Source: Pachyseris speciosa (taxonomy: Eukaryota > Cnidaria > Anthozoa > Scleractinia > Pachyseridae). Taken from it: 64,000 nt of DNA. The notes below the pieces were generated by a model. The model searched no databases. It was not told the DNA's origin and was given only the letters and a program-made list of their open reading frames with translations. The translations under genes were made by a program, and so were the position numbers. The DNA is taken from NCBI GenBank assembly GCA_016490735.1, contig JAEMWC010001359.1:92501-156500 (forward strand), given 5' to 3'. Below are positions 32,704 through 44,387 of the stretch, piece by piece. Position 1 is the stretch's first letter; each line of letters starts with the position of its first letter.

Positions 32704-35700
32704 TCATCTTTCAAGGCCGATCTTGAGGGTTTGGTGGTTAGCATTTTCAAATTGTAGAACCCACCTTAAATAATGGTATGGCAAAATCTCATCCTCAGCA
32801 AGGAGAAAGGATGGCGCGAACATACAACTCACTTCCTTTTGTACATCAGCCTCCTTCCATGACGACGTTATTGCTATTTTTCCCGTTAAGCCAGCCTCTG
32901 TCAACTTTGCTCTTTTCTCCCCCTCGGAATAGGAATTGGTTTTGTTATATCTTCCACGGGAGGAAGGCAAACCACGTTCTCGTTGAATATTTTTTCCTTT
33001 GCAGTTTGGCGTTTCCGTTTTGTAAAAGCGGACGGCAACGTAACGCGACGCTAACAAAAACCAAGCAATAATAATCACAATAGTAGTAATTAATCATATT
33101 AATAATAATGATGGTTATAATAACAATGATGTGATAATACTCGATTATTTCTCAGAGGTAGTAATAGAAAATATACAAAGAAGATTAATCTTAGATTGTG
33201 AATTTGAAAACAGACAGATGACTGTTAACTAGAGGGAATGGAGTGTGTTTCATAATCTGTATGACATGTCCTTTTAGGACTTGATGGTTAGAAAGAGGAC
33301 AGAAAAAGATTCACCACTGGATTGCCTATTTTACAGCATTAATGTCATTAAGAGTTGCTTAATAATGGGAAAATACAAATAAAGACAAGCTATAGCAATC
33401 ACAATCTCAATTTACCTGTTGACTTTGGGAGGGAATGGATGTGACTGGCCCAACACTGTAGCTGTGCAGTGTCTATAAACGGAAACACATTGTTACTGAA
33501 CCATCTAAGTATAATCTTTGAGTAAGTGATTTATCATATTTTTATCATATAAAAAAGCCAAGTAGTTAAAAGCTCGTATTCTAAGCTCATATTCAAAACT
33601 ATGCTTTCTCGCGAATTGGTGCGAAATTGTGGCATGGGATACCAACTAATATTCGTAATTTGCCTAAAGATGAATTTGAAAAGAGAATTCGCGCATTCTT
33701 ATTTGAAATTTCAGAGTCTGATTACTCGTATTACAGTCTAGAAGAAATTATATGCAAGGTAAACAAACATGGTTCTTATCTATAACGTGCTGTCTTAATG
33801 CCTATGGATGGTAACGCAATAATGCCACAAGATGGTAGCGCGTCCTTTGGTCTTCGTTTGTTGCTCTAATCAGCTCCTTATTCGGATTTTTTATTCTCTC
33901 TTTTTTTTTCTTTTCTCAACGTTGTTCTCGTTTTAATGTCAACTTTATTTTCTTATCATCATATTCTTTTTAGCAGTCTTTCATGTTTCCTTATTTCCTG
34001 GCCCGCCTAGATTAGCTATGCTACCTGCGGGTCAGGTAATTCTGTATTCATTTATTAATTAGTTAATTAATTTCTTTATTTATTTCTTTATTAGCAAGTC
34101 AATAAAAATCAACTAGTCAACTAATCAACTAGTTCGGGACAAGAGCCACCAAACAGTTTCCCACTACAGATCTGAAACAGATGTCCCCCTACATCTAGCT
34201 GTTTTTGGGAGGCACAAATTGTATTGTTAAATGCTATTAAATTTCAAAATTCTTTTGCATTAGACGTCTGTAATCAGTAAGAGTGTTGTTAAATTTTGGA
34301 ATGGACACAGGGTAACTACTTAAAACACAATTTACCTGACATTTTGTACGTTTACCCATAGTGTATGTGACAAGCGTTCTAATACTTGAGTGTTTAAAAA
34401 GTAATAAAAGATTGGGTACTACTAGACCGAAAAACAGACAAACAAAAGAATTTGAGAGATCTCAAAATGTAGAAGTGTCTGTGTCATTGCATGTAACTGG
34501 GGTTTTTGACTGGAAAGGTAGACAGACAAGAATGAAATCATATGATAAAACTGTATATTTACCTATTGATAATAGTCATATTATTACTCAGTCTTCCTTT
34601 CGCCCCATATCCCTTTAAAATTGCTAAACCATTAACTGATTAAGACAAGGTAACTGTCACAGTTTGTGTTTACCTGCTCCTGACTTGTAGAAGGAGTGGC
34701 CAAATGGCTGTTGTTACGTAATGCCTAGAAGAACAAAGTAATAGAAAATGACCATTAGGGCAAACACGGTAATGATTGTAACTTTTAAAGTACTTTCTGT
34801 ACAGGTTGACCTATTTCTCTACCCACTGCACTCGCTGCAGCCTATGTCAGCCCTGATACTCCATCAAAAGTGTGTTAGATCAATTTCCTTCAATTTCAAG
34901 CTTTTCAACACAAATGAATGACTTGGTAACCTATTATTGGCTAATGGTTTACTACTCCGTCACTGAAAAGTTGATGGATCGCAAATCCTAGACAATTGTT
35001 CATTGCATAAAAAAAATGCATAGAGAGCGAATCGAAAGTAAACAAATTGATTTTTGAGTAACAATGCTGTGCTAGATCAGTGACAAACTGAACAGAGTGA
35101 ATAGGTTTCTCTTTACCTAAACGAAGACCTTTATGGTTTTTAAACTCAAACTTTCGTTCACAAAGGGCATCGATTACGAAGCGATTAGTCGTGGGACATT
35201 TTACTAAACGAATACTGTTCAGAGCTGACAGACGTCCAAGGTTTTAAGACCGCTAAAACGCCGTACTTCACATGAGCTGAACAGGCACCGCGAACGAGGA
35301 GGGGAGGGGCTGAGGGGATGGGAATTTGAAGTGGAAAATTAGTAGATGATAGTGAAACTGAAAGTTTGTAGTCAGCTCAAAACACCGATTATCGGTCCTG
35401 TGGAATCCCCACAGTAATTCTTGGTTTTCACCTCACGCAAGTATCACGCAAATAAAAAATACGCTCCCTTACCATTCAATAAATGAAGTCAAGAAAGTGA
35501 TGTATTGTAGAAGAGTAATAAGTAACGTTTCCAAGTTTCAGGGCTGTGCGATTTCTCGAACTCGAGTTATTCGGCAAAAGTTTCACTCCAAATGATAGTG
35601 TTTAGTATGGAGACGCCATGTTGGTGCACCAACATGGCGCCCGAAAATCCAGTGGAAACATCGGAGTTTAATTTAGCTCTCTCAAAACATTTCTTCTCTT

Positions 35701-36912
35701 TGTTAAACTTGAAAACATTATAAACACTTACTCTTAGGGAGCGGGGGGGGGGGGGGGGGGACTCCAAGACAGCTAAAATTAAAATAAAAGGAATATCGTT
35801 CTTAAGAATAAAATACAATTATGAAAGCAGTGTTCATAAAACTCAGTATAAAAGTACACGAAATACATGTACAAAAAATACGTCAAGTCATTAATTATTT
35901 TGCTAACTCAACACAGAACCAGCGGCTTTAGCTGAATATTTTCCAACCATTCAGATAGAAATGAAAATGTTTCCAGCAATAACTGCCAACAGGACAGCTT
36001 TGTGAGTTTACTCCATGTGAATGCTGGAGGTGGGGTGGTGGTGATGTTCATCCTGACAATTGTCTCTGAATTCCTTTGTCAATATACGTTCTTAGCGACC
36101 ACGCGATAGCATTTTAAACCTCACCCAAGCGCCCCGGGGTTCCATGTGAAGGCCAGCTTTTTTTTGACCACGGTTAGATGGGTTACCTCACCTTCCTGAG
36201 GTCCCCCACCGCCATGTCAACAGGCCCTAATGAGCTCGCAGTTTGTCTGGCTGTCCTAAGTTTTTGATTTCGGGCCTGTTCACATGGAGGTGGGGGACCC
36301 CAGGAAGGTGAGGTCCCCCACCTAGGTGGGGTTACCAATCTCTCCATACGATCTCTCTTTCTTTCTCGATCGCGTTTACATGTGATGTGGGGTACCTCAC
36401 TGCTCAGCCAGGGCGGGTAACCCGCTTAGCTGGAGTGAGTTTTCTCCATGTGAATGCTGGACGTGGTGTGGGGTGATACTCATCCGGGCAATTATCTCTG
36501 AATTCTTTTGTCAATATACGTTCTTAGAGACCACACGATAGCATTTTAAACCTCACCCCAGCGCCCCAGGGTTGCATGTGAAGCCTAGCTAGCTTTTTTT
36601 GACCACGGGTAGGTGGGGGACATCACCTTCTTAAGGTCCCCCACCTCCATGTGAACAGGCCCTTAGTTTGCCTGTTGCCTCGTGGTCGTAATGGCAGGGG
36701 CTGCTTGTTGCACGCTAGTGTCATGCGAACTCTAGAAAAACAACGCATATCTAACTTGAGAAACAGTAATTCAGTATCGTTGACTGTTTCAGAGGACTAA
36801 ATTGTAATATGGTTGAAGAACTTACCCGAGACAAAGCGCTGTTCAGGGCGTCATTGACTGCTCGAGAAACAGCTTCAGTAATAACGTTTGACAACGATTC
36901 CCGAGACGCCAT
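32704..36912 (-). CDS. Unidentified small-exon gene between inverted arms
   Basis: Four pieces on the - strand look like one gene. Exon 1 (36826-36912) starts ATG and encodes MASRESLSNVITEAVSRAVN, then DALNSALSR. Exon 2 (34674-34724) encodes ALRNNSHLATPSTSQEQ. Exon 3 (33416-33472) encodes TLHSYSVGPVTSIPSQSQQ. All three have good AG/GT borders, lengths divisible by three and phase 0. A fourth piece (about 33045-32707) begins FTKRKRQTAKEKIFNENVVC and continues, after an apparent one-base frame change, as KRAKLTEAGLTGKIAITSSW. The family was not recognised. The frame change may mean a pseudogene. Confidence 0.5.
33416..33472 (-). CDS. Exon 3 of the unidentified gene
   Basis: A 57-bp exon with acceptor TTTATAG and donor GTAAATT, phase 0 on both sides. 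Also a Ser/Pro/Gln-rich linker. Confidence 0.55.
33590..34130 (+). mobile_element. LINE 3' fragment
   Basis: The + strand reads SRIGAKLWHGIPTNIRNLPK and DEFEKRIRAFLFEISES before a stop at about 33785, the conserved C-terminal end of CR1/L2-like LINE ORF2. A 3' UTR and AT-rich tail run to about 34130. It sits in an intron of the - strand gene. Confidence 0.7.
34674..34724 (-). CDS. Exon 2 of the unidentified gene
   Basis: A 51-bp exon with acceptor TTCTTCTAG and donor GTAAACA. It encodes a Ser/Thr/Gln-rich linker. Confidence 0.55.
35436..35580. repeat. Left arm of a 5.5-kb-spaced inverted repeat
   Basis: This segment (ending GAGTTATTCGGCAAAA) is a diverged inverse of 40936-41216 (starting TTTTGCCGAATAACTC). 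Both also share the GGGCTGTGCGAT / ATCGCACAGCCC part and TAGAAGAGTAATAA / TTATTACTCTTCTA. A G-run follows at about 35742-35760. Confidence 0.55.
35998..36229. mobile_element. Partial GGGCCTGTTCACATGG-family MITE
   Basis: Internal and right-end sequences of the family (CTCCATGTGAATGCTGGA, CATTTTAAACCTCACCCAAG, CAACAGGCCCTAA) without the left terminus. Confidence 0.65.
36272..36663. mobile_element. Full GGGCCTGTTCACATGG-family MITE
   Basis: Terminal inverted repeats GGGCCTGTTCACATGGAGGT and ACCTCCATGTGAACAGGCCC bound about 390 bp. Family members or fragments occur at 32250, 35998, 40848 and 44863. Confidence 0.75.
36562..36716. repeat. Right arm of the 4.5-kb-spaced inverted repeat
   Basis: Inverse of 32194-32348, including GTTTGCCTGTTGCCTCGTGG and GGGGCTGCTTGTTGCACGCT. 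It contains the right end of the full MITE at 36272-36663. Confidence 0.65.
36826..36912 (-). CDS. Exon 1 of the unidentified gene
   Basis: 29 codons from ATG to a CGG codon followed by donor GTAAGT. The peptide is amphipathic and alanine-rich (ITEAVSRAVNDALNSALS). The start codon is the first after an in-frame stop upstream. Confidence 0.6.
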
Positions 36913-36988
36913 AATGATTAGTTTCTCGACTCCCTATTCCCCGCCTTAAACTGACAAAGGTTGTACAGTGGAAATTTATATATATATA

Positions 36989-37320
36989 GGGAGACGGTAA
37001 CGGCAACGAGAATGCCACAAAACAATAACAAACAATGGCTCTGCACGTGCGTTTTGGTACATGTGTTTACCGTCCTCTGCAAAATAAAAACAACAACGTG
37101 AAATGACCAAATTTTAGATTTTCTCGAGAACGTGAGTGCGTTACAGTAAATGTCACTTTCTTTCTCTTACCGTAACGCCGTTTATAGTAATTTAGTCCCT
37201 GGTTTATATTGTTAACATCTTACAAGCTAAACAAATTGAAATAATCGCGAAAGAGTTACAAAAACGAGAATTTATATTTTGAAAACGACTTTTTCGGCCG
37301 TCGTCGTTGCGAAAGCTCCC
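36989..37320. mobile_element. Second copy of the GGGAGC...GCTCCC MITE
   Basis: Diverged relative of the MITE at 18155-18516, sharing the termini and the interior motifs GGCTCTGCACGTGCGTTTTG and AACGTGAAATGACC. Confidence 0.65.
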
Positions 37321-37458
37321 TTTTATGACCAAACGACTACATTTGTAATGTACGAAATACCAAAAATTGCACCAAACTGTTGAGTAAATAATATTTTTAC
37401 ACTTGGCGGCCATATTTTTACACTTGGCGTATTTTTACACGGGTCGGTACAAAACGTG

Positions 37459-37572
37459 GACCCCCCTTCTGGACCCCCTTCTGGACCCCCATCTGGACCC
37501 CTTCTGGACCCCCTTCTGGACCCCCTTCTGGACCCCCTTCTGGACCCCTTCTGGACCCCCTTCTGGACCCCT
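37459..37572. repeat. TTCTGGACCCCC minisatellite
   Basis: About ten tandem copies of a 12- to 17-bp unit around TTCTGGACCCCC. Confidence 0.85.
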
Positions 37573-37934
37573 CGATTTTTCTGTTGAAAAATAATAAAAT
37601 GATATTTAACAGTCTTCGCTTTGGATTTCAACTTCGGCCGGTTCGTTGATAGTTACAGACAGTATTACAGTAATCGCGAACATTACCACAGCCAGTTGCC
37701 ATTTTCATCCCGAGAAAGACTTGCTTTGAATTTCGCTGACTTTTGTTGTTGTTACCAAATACTTAAGAATTTTTTCGCAAAAGTTAGATAAACGTTAAAT
37801 ATGCAAATTATTGTTCAGCTTTTAATTGGCTTTCGGAGAATGTGAAAATTATTATCGGCCGTGGCAGATTTATGTCACGTGCTAGGCAACCAGAGTGATC
37901 ATATTTCATGCCATCATCATTCAGCGGCTTTCGA

Positions 37935-38273
37935 CTATGGCTATCTCTGATGTCTACACTATGCCGGATAGGATAGCATTTTATGCCGTTGTGAAAAATA
38001 CTCCGGCTTGGTGTGAACGGCAGTGGCCCAAAACTGCCGCCATCTTTCCACTAGAATTCAATCCTTGCTCCTAGTTGTTGATTTCCGTTTCGCTTCGATT
38101 CTTTGTTCCTATCCGATATGTGACGATTCACTTTCAAGACCGCAGCGGCCCAGCATCGCTCCGACGCAAAAACCGTGCCGAAATCATCGTTTTGAATGTG
38201 AACAAAAGCCCTATCCGATATGATTTTCGTGCCGGCACAAGAGTTATCCGGTATAGTGTAGACATAGCCTATA
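37935..38273. mobile_element. Nested MITE in the fold-back loop
   Basis: Ends ATGGCTATCTCTGATGTCTA (followed by CACTATGCCGGATAGGATAG) and TATCCGGTATAGTGTAGACA (followed by TAGCC) are inverted relatives. The interior shows no coding potential. Confidence 0.55.
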
Positions 38274-38756
38274 TTTTGCCAGCGTGGAAGAAAACATTGC
38301 TCACCTTTTTGCTGCAGTGATAACATTAACTAGCAGTGCTTATTCTAATCCAAACAGAAAAAAATTTTAGTTTTTGAGCTCGGTTCACATTCTTCGAAAC
38401 CCAGTTGAAAGCCGAACAGTGATTTGCATATTTAACGTTTATCTAACCTTTGCGAGAAAATTCTTAAGTATTTGGTAACAACAACAAAAGTCAGCAACGC
38501 ACATTCAGCGAAATTCAAAGCAAGTCTTTCTCGGGATGAAAATGGCAACTGGCTGTGGTAATGTTCGCGATTACTGTAATACTGTCTGTAACTATCAACG
38601 AACCGGCCGAAGTTGAAATCCAAAGCGAAGACTGTTAAATATCATTTTATTATTTTTCAACAGAAAAATCGAGGGGTCCAGAAGGGGGTCCAGAAGGGGG
38701 GTCCACGTTTTGTACCGACCCCTTTTACACTTGGCGTACTTTTACACTTGGCGCCC

Positions 38757-39149
38757 AACCGCCACGTCATTATTTATAAACCATGAAATTTTGCAAGCGC
38801 CGCTAAATTCATTATTTATAAACCATGAAATTTTCCAACCGCGGCTAAAGTATTGATTTATAAACCATGGAATTTGCCAAGCGCCGCTAAATTCATTATT
38901 TATAAACCATTGAATTTGCCAAACGCCGCTAAACTCATGATTTATAAATCATGGAATTTGCTAAGCGCCGCTAAATTCATTATTTATAAACCATGAAATT
39001 TTGCAAGCGCCGCTAAACTCATGATTTATAAACCATGGAATATGCTAAGCGCCGCTAAATTCATTATTTATAAACCATGAAATTTTGCAAGCGCCGCTAA
39101 AGTCATGATTTATAAATCATGGAATTTGCCAAGCGCCGCTAAATTCATT
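38757..39149. repeat. 40-bp satellite array, first part
   Basis: About ten head-to-tail copies of a unit containing CATTATTTATAAACCATGAA, then ATTTTGCAAGCGCCGCTAAA. Units differ by a few substitutions. Confidence 0.85.
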
Positions 39150-40333
39150 ACTCGGGATACTGTAAGTATACCGAGTTATAAAATGTGTCAGATTTCAGTC
39201 TCATTTTTTTTTTTTTTCTGTGCAGCAAAATGCACAATACAATTACGTTCCGGTGTTTGGATTGGCCAATGCACAATAGCAGGCACGTGGCGGTGTGTTC
39301 ATTGGTTAAAGCAAACCGCATAGTCCAAAGGTCGAAAGGCTAACATCACGCGACGGTTGTTTACAACTTATGCAAATTCATCGTGTTTGAGTGGTGAAGC
39401 TAGATATTTTAAGACAGCACAGTCTGTCCCCGTGAAAAGGTTTGCCGAGTGTTAAGAAAAAGTTGGAAGCCTCGCACGTGTAATCGATATCACAAGTCGA
39501 AATCGAATGCTGTGACAGAAAAGTTACAGGTTTGCACAAAGTTGTTTTCGTAATGTGATACCTTCGATTTAATACGTGACCGCAAGTGAACTCTCAAGGT
39601 TAAATAATCCACTTCGACCGCGGAACAAATTTTCCTGCACATATCTTTGTAAAGTTGTGAAACTGGATTTTAATACAATACAGACTGTCCGTGTGAAAAG
39701 GTTTGCCGAATTTAAGACAATGTTGGAAGCCTCGCACGTGCTGTGAGTATCGACTCGAATTAGAACGTTGTGACAGTTCTATATTTAGATAATCGCAAAG
39801 TTGTTTTGATGTAATTTGATCCGGGTTATACCACAACTCAATCGCTGTGACAGATCTATATTTAGAGACAAGTTTGCGAATTTTTGGTTTTCACGTGCGT
39901 CAGAAAAAAAACTAAAATTAAACATTTAGATTTTTTACCTTCATCAGGTAAATGACATTTAAGCCAAGTAACACGCTTTGTTTTGAAAATAGAGCAGTTT
40001 GAATTTCAAGGTCTTTTTACAATGCGTGACATCTGGATTGCTTCTGAGAAACATATCACATACACGGAAACGATTCGCCTTGTGTTTTCAAGTTTGTTTT
40101 CAAGCTTCGCAGAGAGAAAAAACTCCAGATGTTGCCACTTAATCTAGAAGTAAACAACAACAGCTGACAAGGAATATTGATGGCAACTCTCAAAACGGTT
40201 TAACGAGCTTTGCTCGAACGTGAACAAAAAGGTCTTACGTGAACCCAAAACGGATAGTTTCGAGAATCAGAAGCGTGCGTCCGGCTTCTGGAACAAAAAA
40301 GTATCCCGAGTTAACGCTCATAGAGCGTCTTGT
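39150..40333. mobile_element. Insertion splitting the 40-bp satellite
   Basis: A segment of about 1.2 kb lies between two parts of one satellite array. Its edges carry short inverted repeats (CTCGGGATACT at left; AGTATCCCGAG at right). Inside, a segment of about 65 bp with GTGAAAAGGTTTGCCGA and GGAAGCCTCGCACGTG occurs twice, about 240 bp apart. No open frame of a transposase is present. Confidence 0.55.
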
Positions 40334-40830
40334 TATTTATAAACCATGAAATTTTGCAAGCGCCGCTAAACTCATTATTTATAAACCATGAAATTTTGCA
40401 AGCGCCGCTAAAGTCATGATTTATAAACCATGGAATTTGCTAAGTGCCGCTAAATTCATGATTTATAAACCATGAAATTTTGCAAGCGCCGCGAAATTCA
40501 TGATTTATAAACCATGAAATTTTGCAAGCGCTGCTTAAGTCATTATTTATAAATAATGACATTTGCCAAGCGCTTAAGTCATTATTTATAAATAATGACA
40601 TTCATGCAGCACAGCAAAAGGCATTATATATAAATCATAGAATTATGCTCATGGCCTGAAATTTCATTATTTATAAATAATAAATTTGCACAACTGGCAA
40701 ACTTCATTATTTATAAATAACAGATTTACCACTGCTTTGCCTAACTTCATGATATGTAACTAATTTTGTAAGACATAGCCTTATTTATAAATAAGGAAAA
40801 AAACGGCATGAATTTAGTCTAAATAATAAA
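40334..40830. repeat. 40-bp satellite array, second part
   Basis: The same unit family as 38757-39149 continues and becomes progressively degenerate to the right, ending in ATTTATAAATAA-rich units. Confidence 0.8.
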
Positions 40831-40950
40831 TTTACAAACGGCGCCCCATAGTGGGGGACCCCGGGAAGGTGAGATACCCCACCTACCCGTGGTTAAAAAA
40901 AGCTGGTACTAAATTCTATAATTCTGAGTGGTACATTTTGCCGAATAACT

Positions 40951-41213
40951 CAAGTACGGGATATCGCACAGCCCTGAGACTTTGGCAGGTTGTTTATTTA
41001 TTACTCTTCTACAACATCTCAATTTCTTGACTTTATCTATCGAATGGTAGATGATTTTATTTTTTTACTTACAATTTATTTTTTTACTTACAAGTACGGG
41101 ATATCGCACAGCCCTGAGACTTTGGCAGGTTGTTTATTTATTACTCTTCTACAACATCTCAATTTCTTGACTTTATCTATCGAATGGTAGATGATTTTAT
41201 TTTTTTACTTGCG
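40951..41213. repeat. 140-bp tandem duplication
   Basis: Two essentially identical copies of a 120-bp stretch beginning AAGTACGGGATATCGCACAG, starting at 40951 and 41091. The near identity suggests a recent duplication. Confidence 0.85.
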
Positions 41214-41216
41214 TGA

Positions 41217-43786
41217 CTAAATACTCATTGATTTTTATAGTTACGTCAAATAATGCCGCGGATGTAGTTATTTTGATGACTGGTCATTGCCTGTTGTTAT
41301 TGTTCACTTGGCGCGACTGAGGAATCTGCTGCTGTCGCTGCGGTGCTTAAGGTACGTGTCTTGAGTTAACCTAGATAGCTTTCACCCTACATTTGACATC
41401 GTAGTAATCGTAGTCATAGGCGCAAACAAAAAGATCCATACCTACACGGGAGCCTAAGCAAACCGACTCTGACAAATCACCGTCACGGTGCGGTGAACTT
41501 ATTCACCAGAAGGCTATTTATCTTCAACAGAAGAAAAAAGTCAATAGAAATCCTTGTAGCGAAATTTTTGGACGACCACGGAATTCTAGGACCAGTTTGA
41601 CTGACCGCTTTCACTGAGGTAAAATAGACCTTTCCTATGGGATTTTGAGCCCACTTTGAACAGCTGTAACGCCAGCCACTACAGTCAAATGCCCCTCCCC
41701 CCACCACCCACTGGAGGGGAATGTCTTTTAAAAGACATTCGTACTGAAGTGTAAAGAACAGATTCAGGCTACAACGCTGGTAAACAAATTTTTAAGCTTT
41801 GGCTTTACGCAGGGTCTCAAATAGCCTGCGAACATAACCGCGTCTCATCACATCTCATCGTTCCTGATCGACCGTCATAGCTCATAGCTAGGGACGGGGA
41901 GACATGAGAGGCGGCTGTGTTCACAGGCTAAGATTGTACAAAATTAATATAGAATTTCTATGGAATGTTTTGTTTTTGCTAGTCCAAACTATTATGTTTG
42001 TTTAGGTGCATATATAAGACGATTATAGTAAGCACTGGGGATTTAATTCAAACCAATTTTCCCAATCTGTGCATACTATAATCAAAGTACAACTGTGAAG
42101 AAGTCGTGGATATGTGACCTTATTTGCGATAAGGGGGATTAAGCCAAGGTGACTCGAGAAAACGGCGTTTTAACTAGTTTAAACGGGTGAAAACTCTTTC
42201 TCGAAAGTGTTTAAACAACTTTTTAATGCGTTCCGAAACGTTCAGCTCTTTTGAGCATCAATTTTATTGTTCATGAGCTTAACACAATTTAACCTCGGGG
42301 TTGATATTTACATATTCGCGTTTGAATGAATTATCGAGGCAGTGAGATATCGAGGCAGTTAAAAAAAATGTGCTCCTTTTGAAAGGTCTCTGTCTTGTCC
42401 GTATGGTCGGATAAATATCAGGCGAAACGACGATTTCGCCAAAACGAAGCCAGCCAACACACTGCAGTATTTCGAGTAAATTGTTACACAAAGCTGTCGA
42501 ACGAACGTAAACGCAACCGAAATTTGACATATGCAAATTATGCTTTTTACTGCCGGTCGGAAATGCAACATTTGCCGTCGTTTTCACAAACAACCATCGA
42601 CGCCATGCTTTTGGATATGAAAATAATCAAGTTTCATTCAAAACTTTTACTCAAAAAAGTGGCGCGTTTAGTTAAAAAGAATAATATTTCTCAAAGCAAA
42701 CTTGTGTTTACATTGTGGCTATATAGACGCGATGGCGCCACCTAAAAATAATTTAAGATTGTATTGTTTTCGTTAGAATATTATTTCCAACGCTGAAAAT
42801 GGCTTCGCGAATGCAGCTATGTTGGTGTCAAAAGTTTTCGCCTGTACACACTTGGAAAATATCTTGGGTTGAACGGCTCATATATTTTTTCTACAGATCG
42901 TGAATTGGATGAACGAAGGAGAAGCTGCGCTTGTGACGGAATATTGATTATAATTTCTTTCGTCGTTCGGCTGTTTGATCGGACGTTCCTTTTGCTGTTT
43001 ACTTCTTTCGATCCGAGCTGAAATAAAGTTACTTTACTTTACTTTTTTCATTACGTTCATCGGTTCGACTGTTGCTCCTCAGACATTACTTCGGAAAGCC
43101 GATAGAGGTGTTCCGGCAATACTTCGGAAAATCGATATCTATTGGTATGCCGTTGACATATCGATTTGTTTACATCTGAGTGAGTGACAAATTTGCATAA
43201 TCTGCCCCCTCACAATACTCGTTCCCACGCTTTCGCGTATCCACGACTAAAAACGACTCATTTCGCGACACACAGGAATTCAGTCACTATATTTGTACTG
43301 CATTTGCTATGTATATGGGATTCTTCTGACCGTGACAGCTGACTGTGAAAAAAAGTTACGGTTCGATTGGGAATTTCTTAACTTGTTTTTATCTTACCTT
43401 AGTTCATAGTGCCTTTATTTGTCTTATATAACAACGCTAAACAAGGCCATTGCATCTACAAATACAAATCGGTCGTACGGTTCCGTATCAATCATAGCGC
43501 GACTGCGAACTGCTGTTCTCACGGGAGTCCAGACTTTTTATGTTACTTCAACATTCGAGCCAAGTCATTATACTCCAGGTTTGTAAGAAATTCTCTTTAC
43601 GAATTGTTCAGCCTACTTTATTGTTCTGTTAGCCCGTCTTTTAACGAGAGGTAGCATGACATTTCGGTGAATTATACTGTAAAAAAAATTATATTGTCGC
43701 GAAATGAGTCGTTCGCATGGTGTTGATATTTTGTATGTCGGAAATCGAAACGTGACCTTTGATTGAAAACGGTGTTTGAGACTTAT
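41217..43786. other. Gene-free stretch
   Basis: No gene was recognised. A frame at 42395-42745 (starting MSVWSDKYQAKRRF) resembles nothing known to me and is probably spurious. A short (ACTTT)n run lies near 43028. Confidence 0.4.
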
Positions 43787-44112
43787 GCACATGTCATCGG
43801 CTTCCCCGTGGGGTCGACCCCGGGACAACCAGGGAGATATGTGGGGGAATACAAGGAGATGAATGGGATTCTTTCACCGAGGGTAGGGGAAAATCTTTAC
43901 AATGTTTTACGATTAATGATGTAGGTGGGGGAATTCACACGTTTGAAAAGAATGTCACGGGGATTTTCAGCTGAGAAACACCTCACCCAGGGGACTTTGT
44001 CTTGAGAGATTCCCCGACCCCCCGGGGAAATTCCCCAAGTTTGCTTGACTGATTTTACAATCCACCTGGTTAGCCCGGGGGTCGACCCCACGGGGAAGCC
44101 GATGACATGTGC
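43787..44112. mobile_element. MITE with GTCGACCCC termini
   Basis: Inverted ends GCACATGTCATCGGCTTCCC and GGGAAGCCGATGACATGTGC, perfect over at least 38 bp including GTGGGGTCGACCCC, bound about 326 bp without coding sequence. Confidence 0.82.
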
Positions 44113-44252
44113 ATTATGCCCGGTTTCCGTTTTGGGCAGTCACGTACAAAGGCTGCGTGGGGGTATTTATTCAATAATAAGCGTTTTGGCTAATAAACTG
44201 CTGTAAATCTCGGTTTTAAGCCCTGGGTTTATACAATTTGGGTGGGCTTATA

Positions 44253-44376
44253 AGGCCCGGTTCAAACTTCGAACTTCACATGTGCCGAATCTAATGTAAA
44301 TGAGAAAAATGTATTGTTTTCGCTAATTTGCATTGGATTCGGTACATGTGAAGTTCGACGTTTGAACCGGTGTCCT
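44253..44376. mobile_element. Palindromic MITE, second copy
   Basis: The same family as 8188-8309, with CATGTGCCGAATCTAATG and its inverse around a TTGTTTTCGC loop. Confidence 0.75.
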
Positions 44377-44387
44377 AGCAAAATTGG

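Larger units (their letters stand above)
37396..38756. mobile_element. Fold-back element with minisatellite arm
   Basis: Arms of about 350-410 bp (37396-37806 and 38408-38756) are inverse copies, for example TATTTAACGTTTATCTAACC on the right matches GGTTAGATAAACGTTAAATA-like sequence on the left, and both share the GGTCGGTACAAAACGTGGAC segment. The arm contains a GGACCCCCTTCT minisatellite that has about ten units on the left (37459-37572) and about two on the right. The loop holds a nested MITE. Confidence 0.78.

Noticed and set aside
42395..42745. A 116-codon + strand gene
   Set aside because: No recognisable domain, no clear splice or start context, and overlapping open frames on the other strand.
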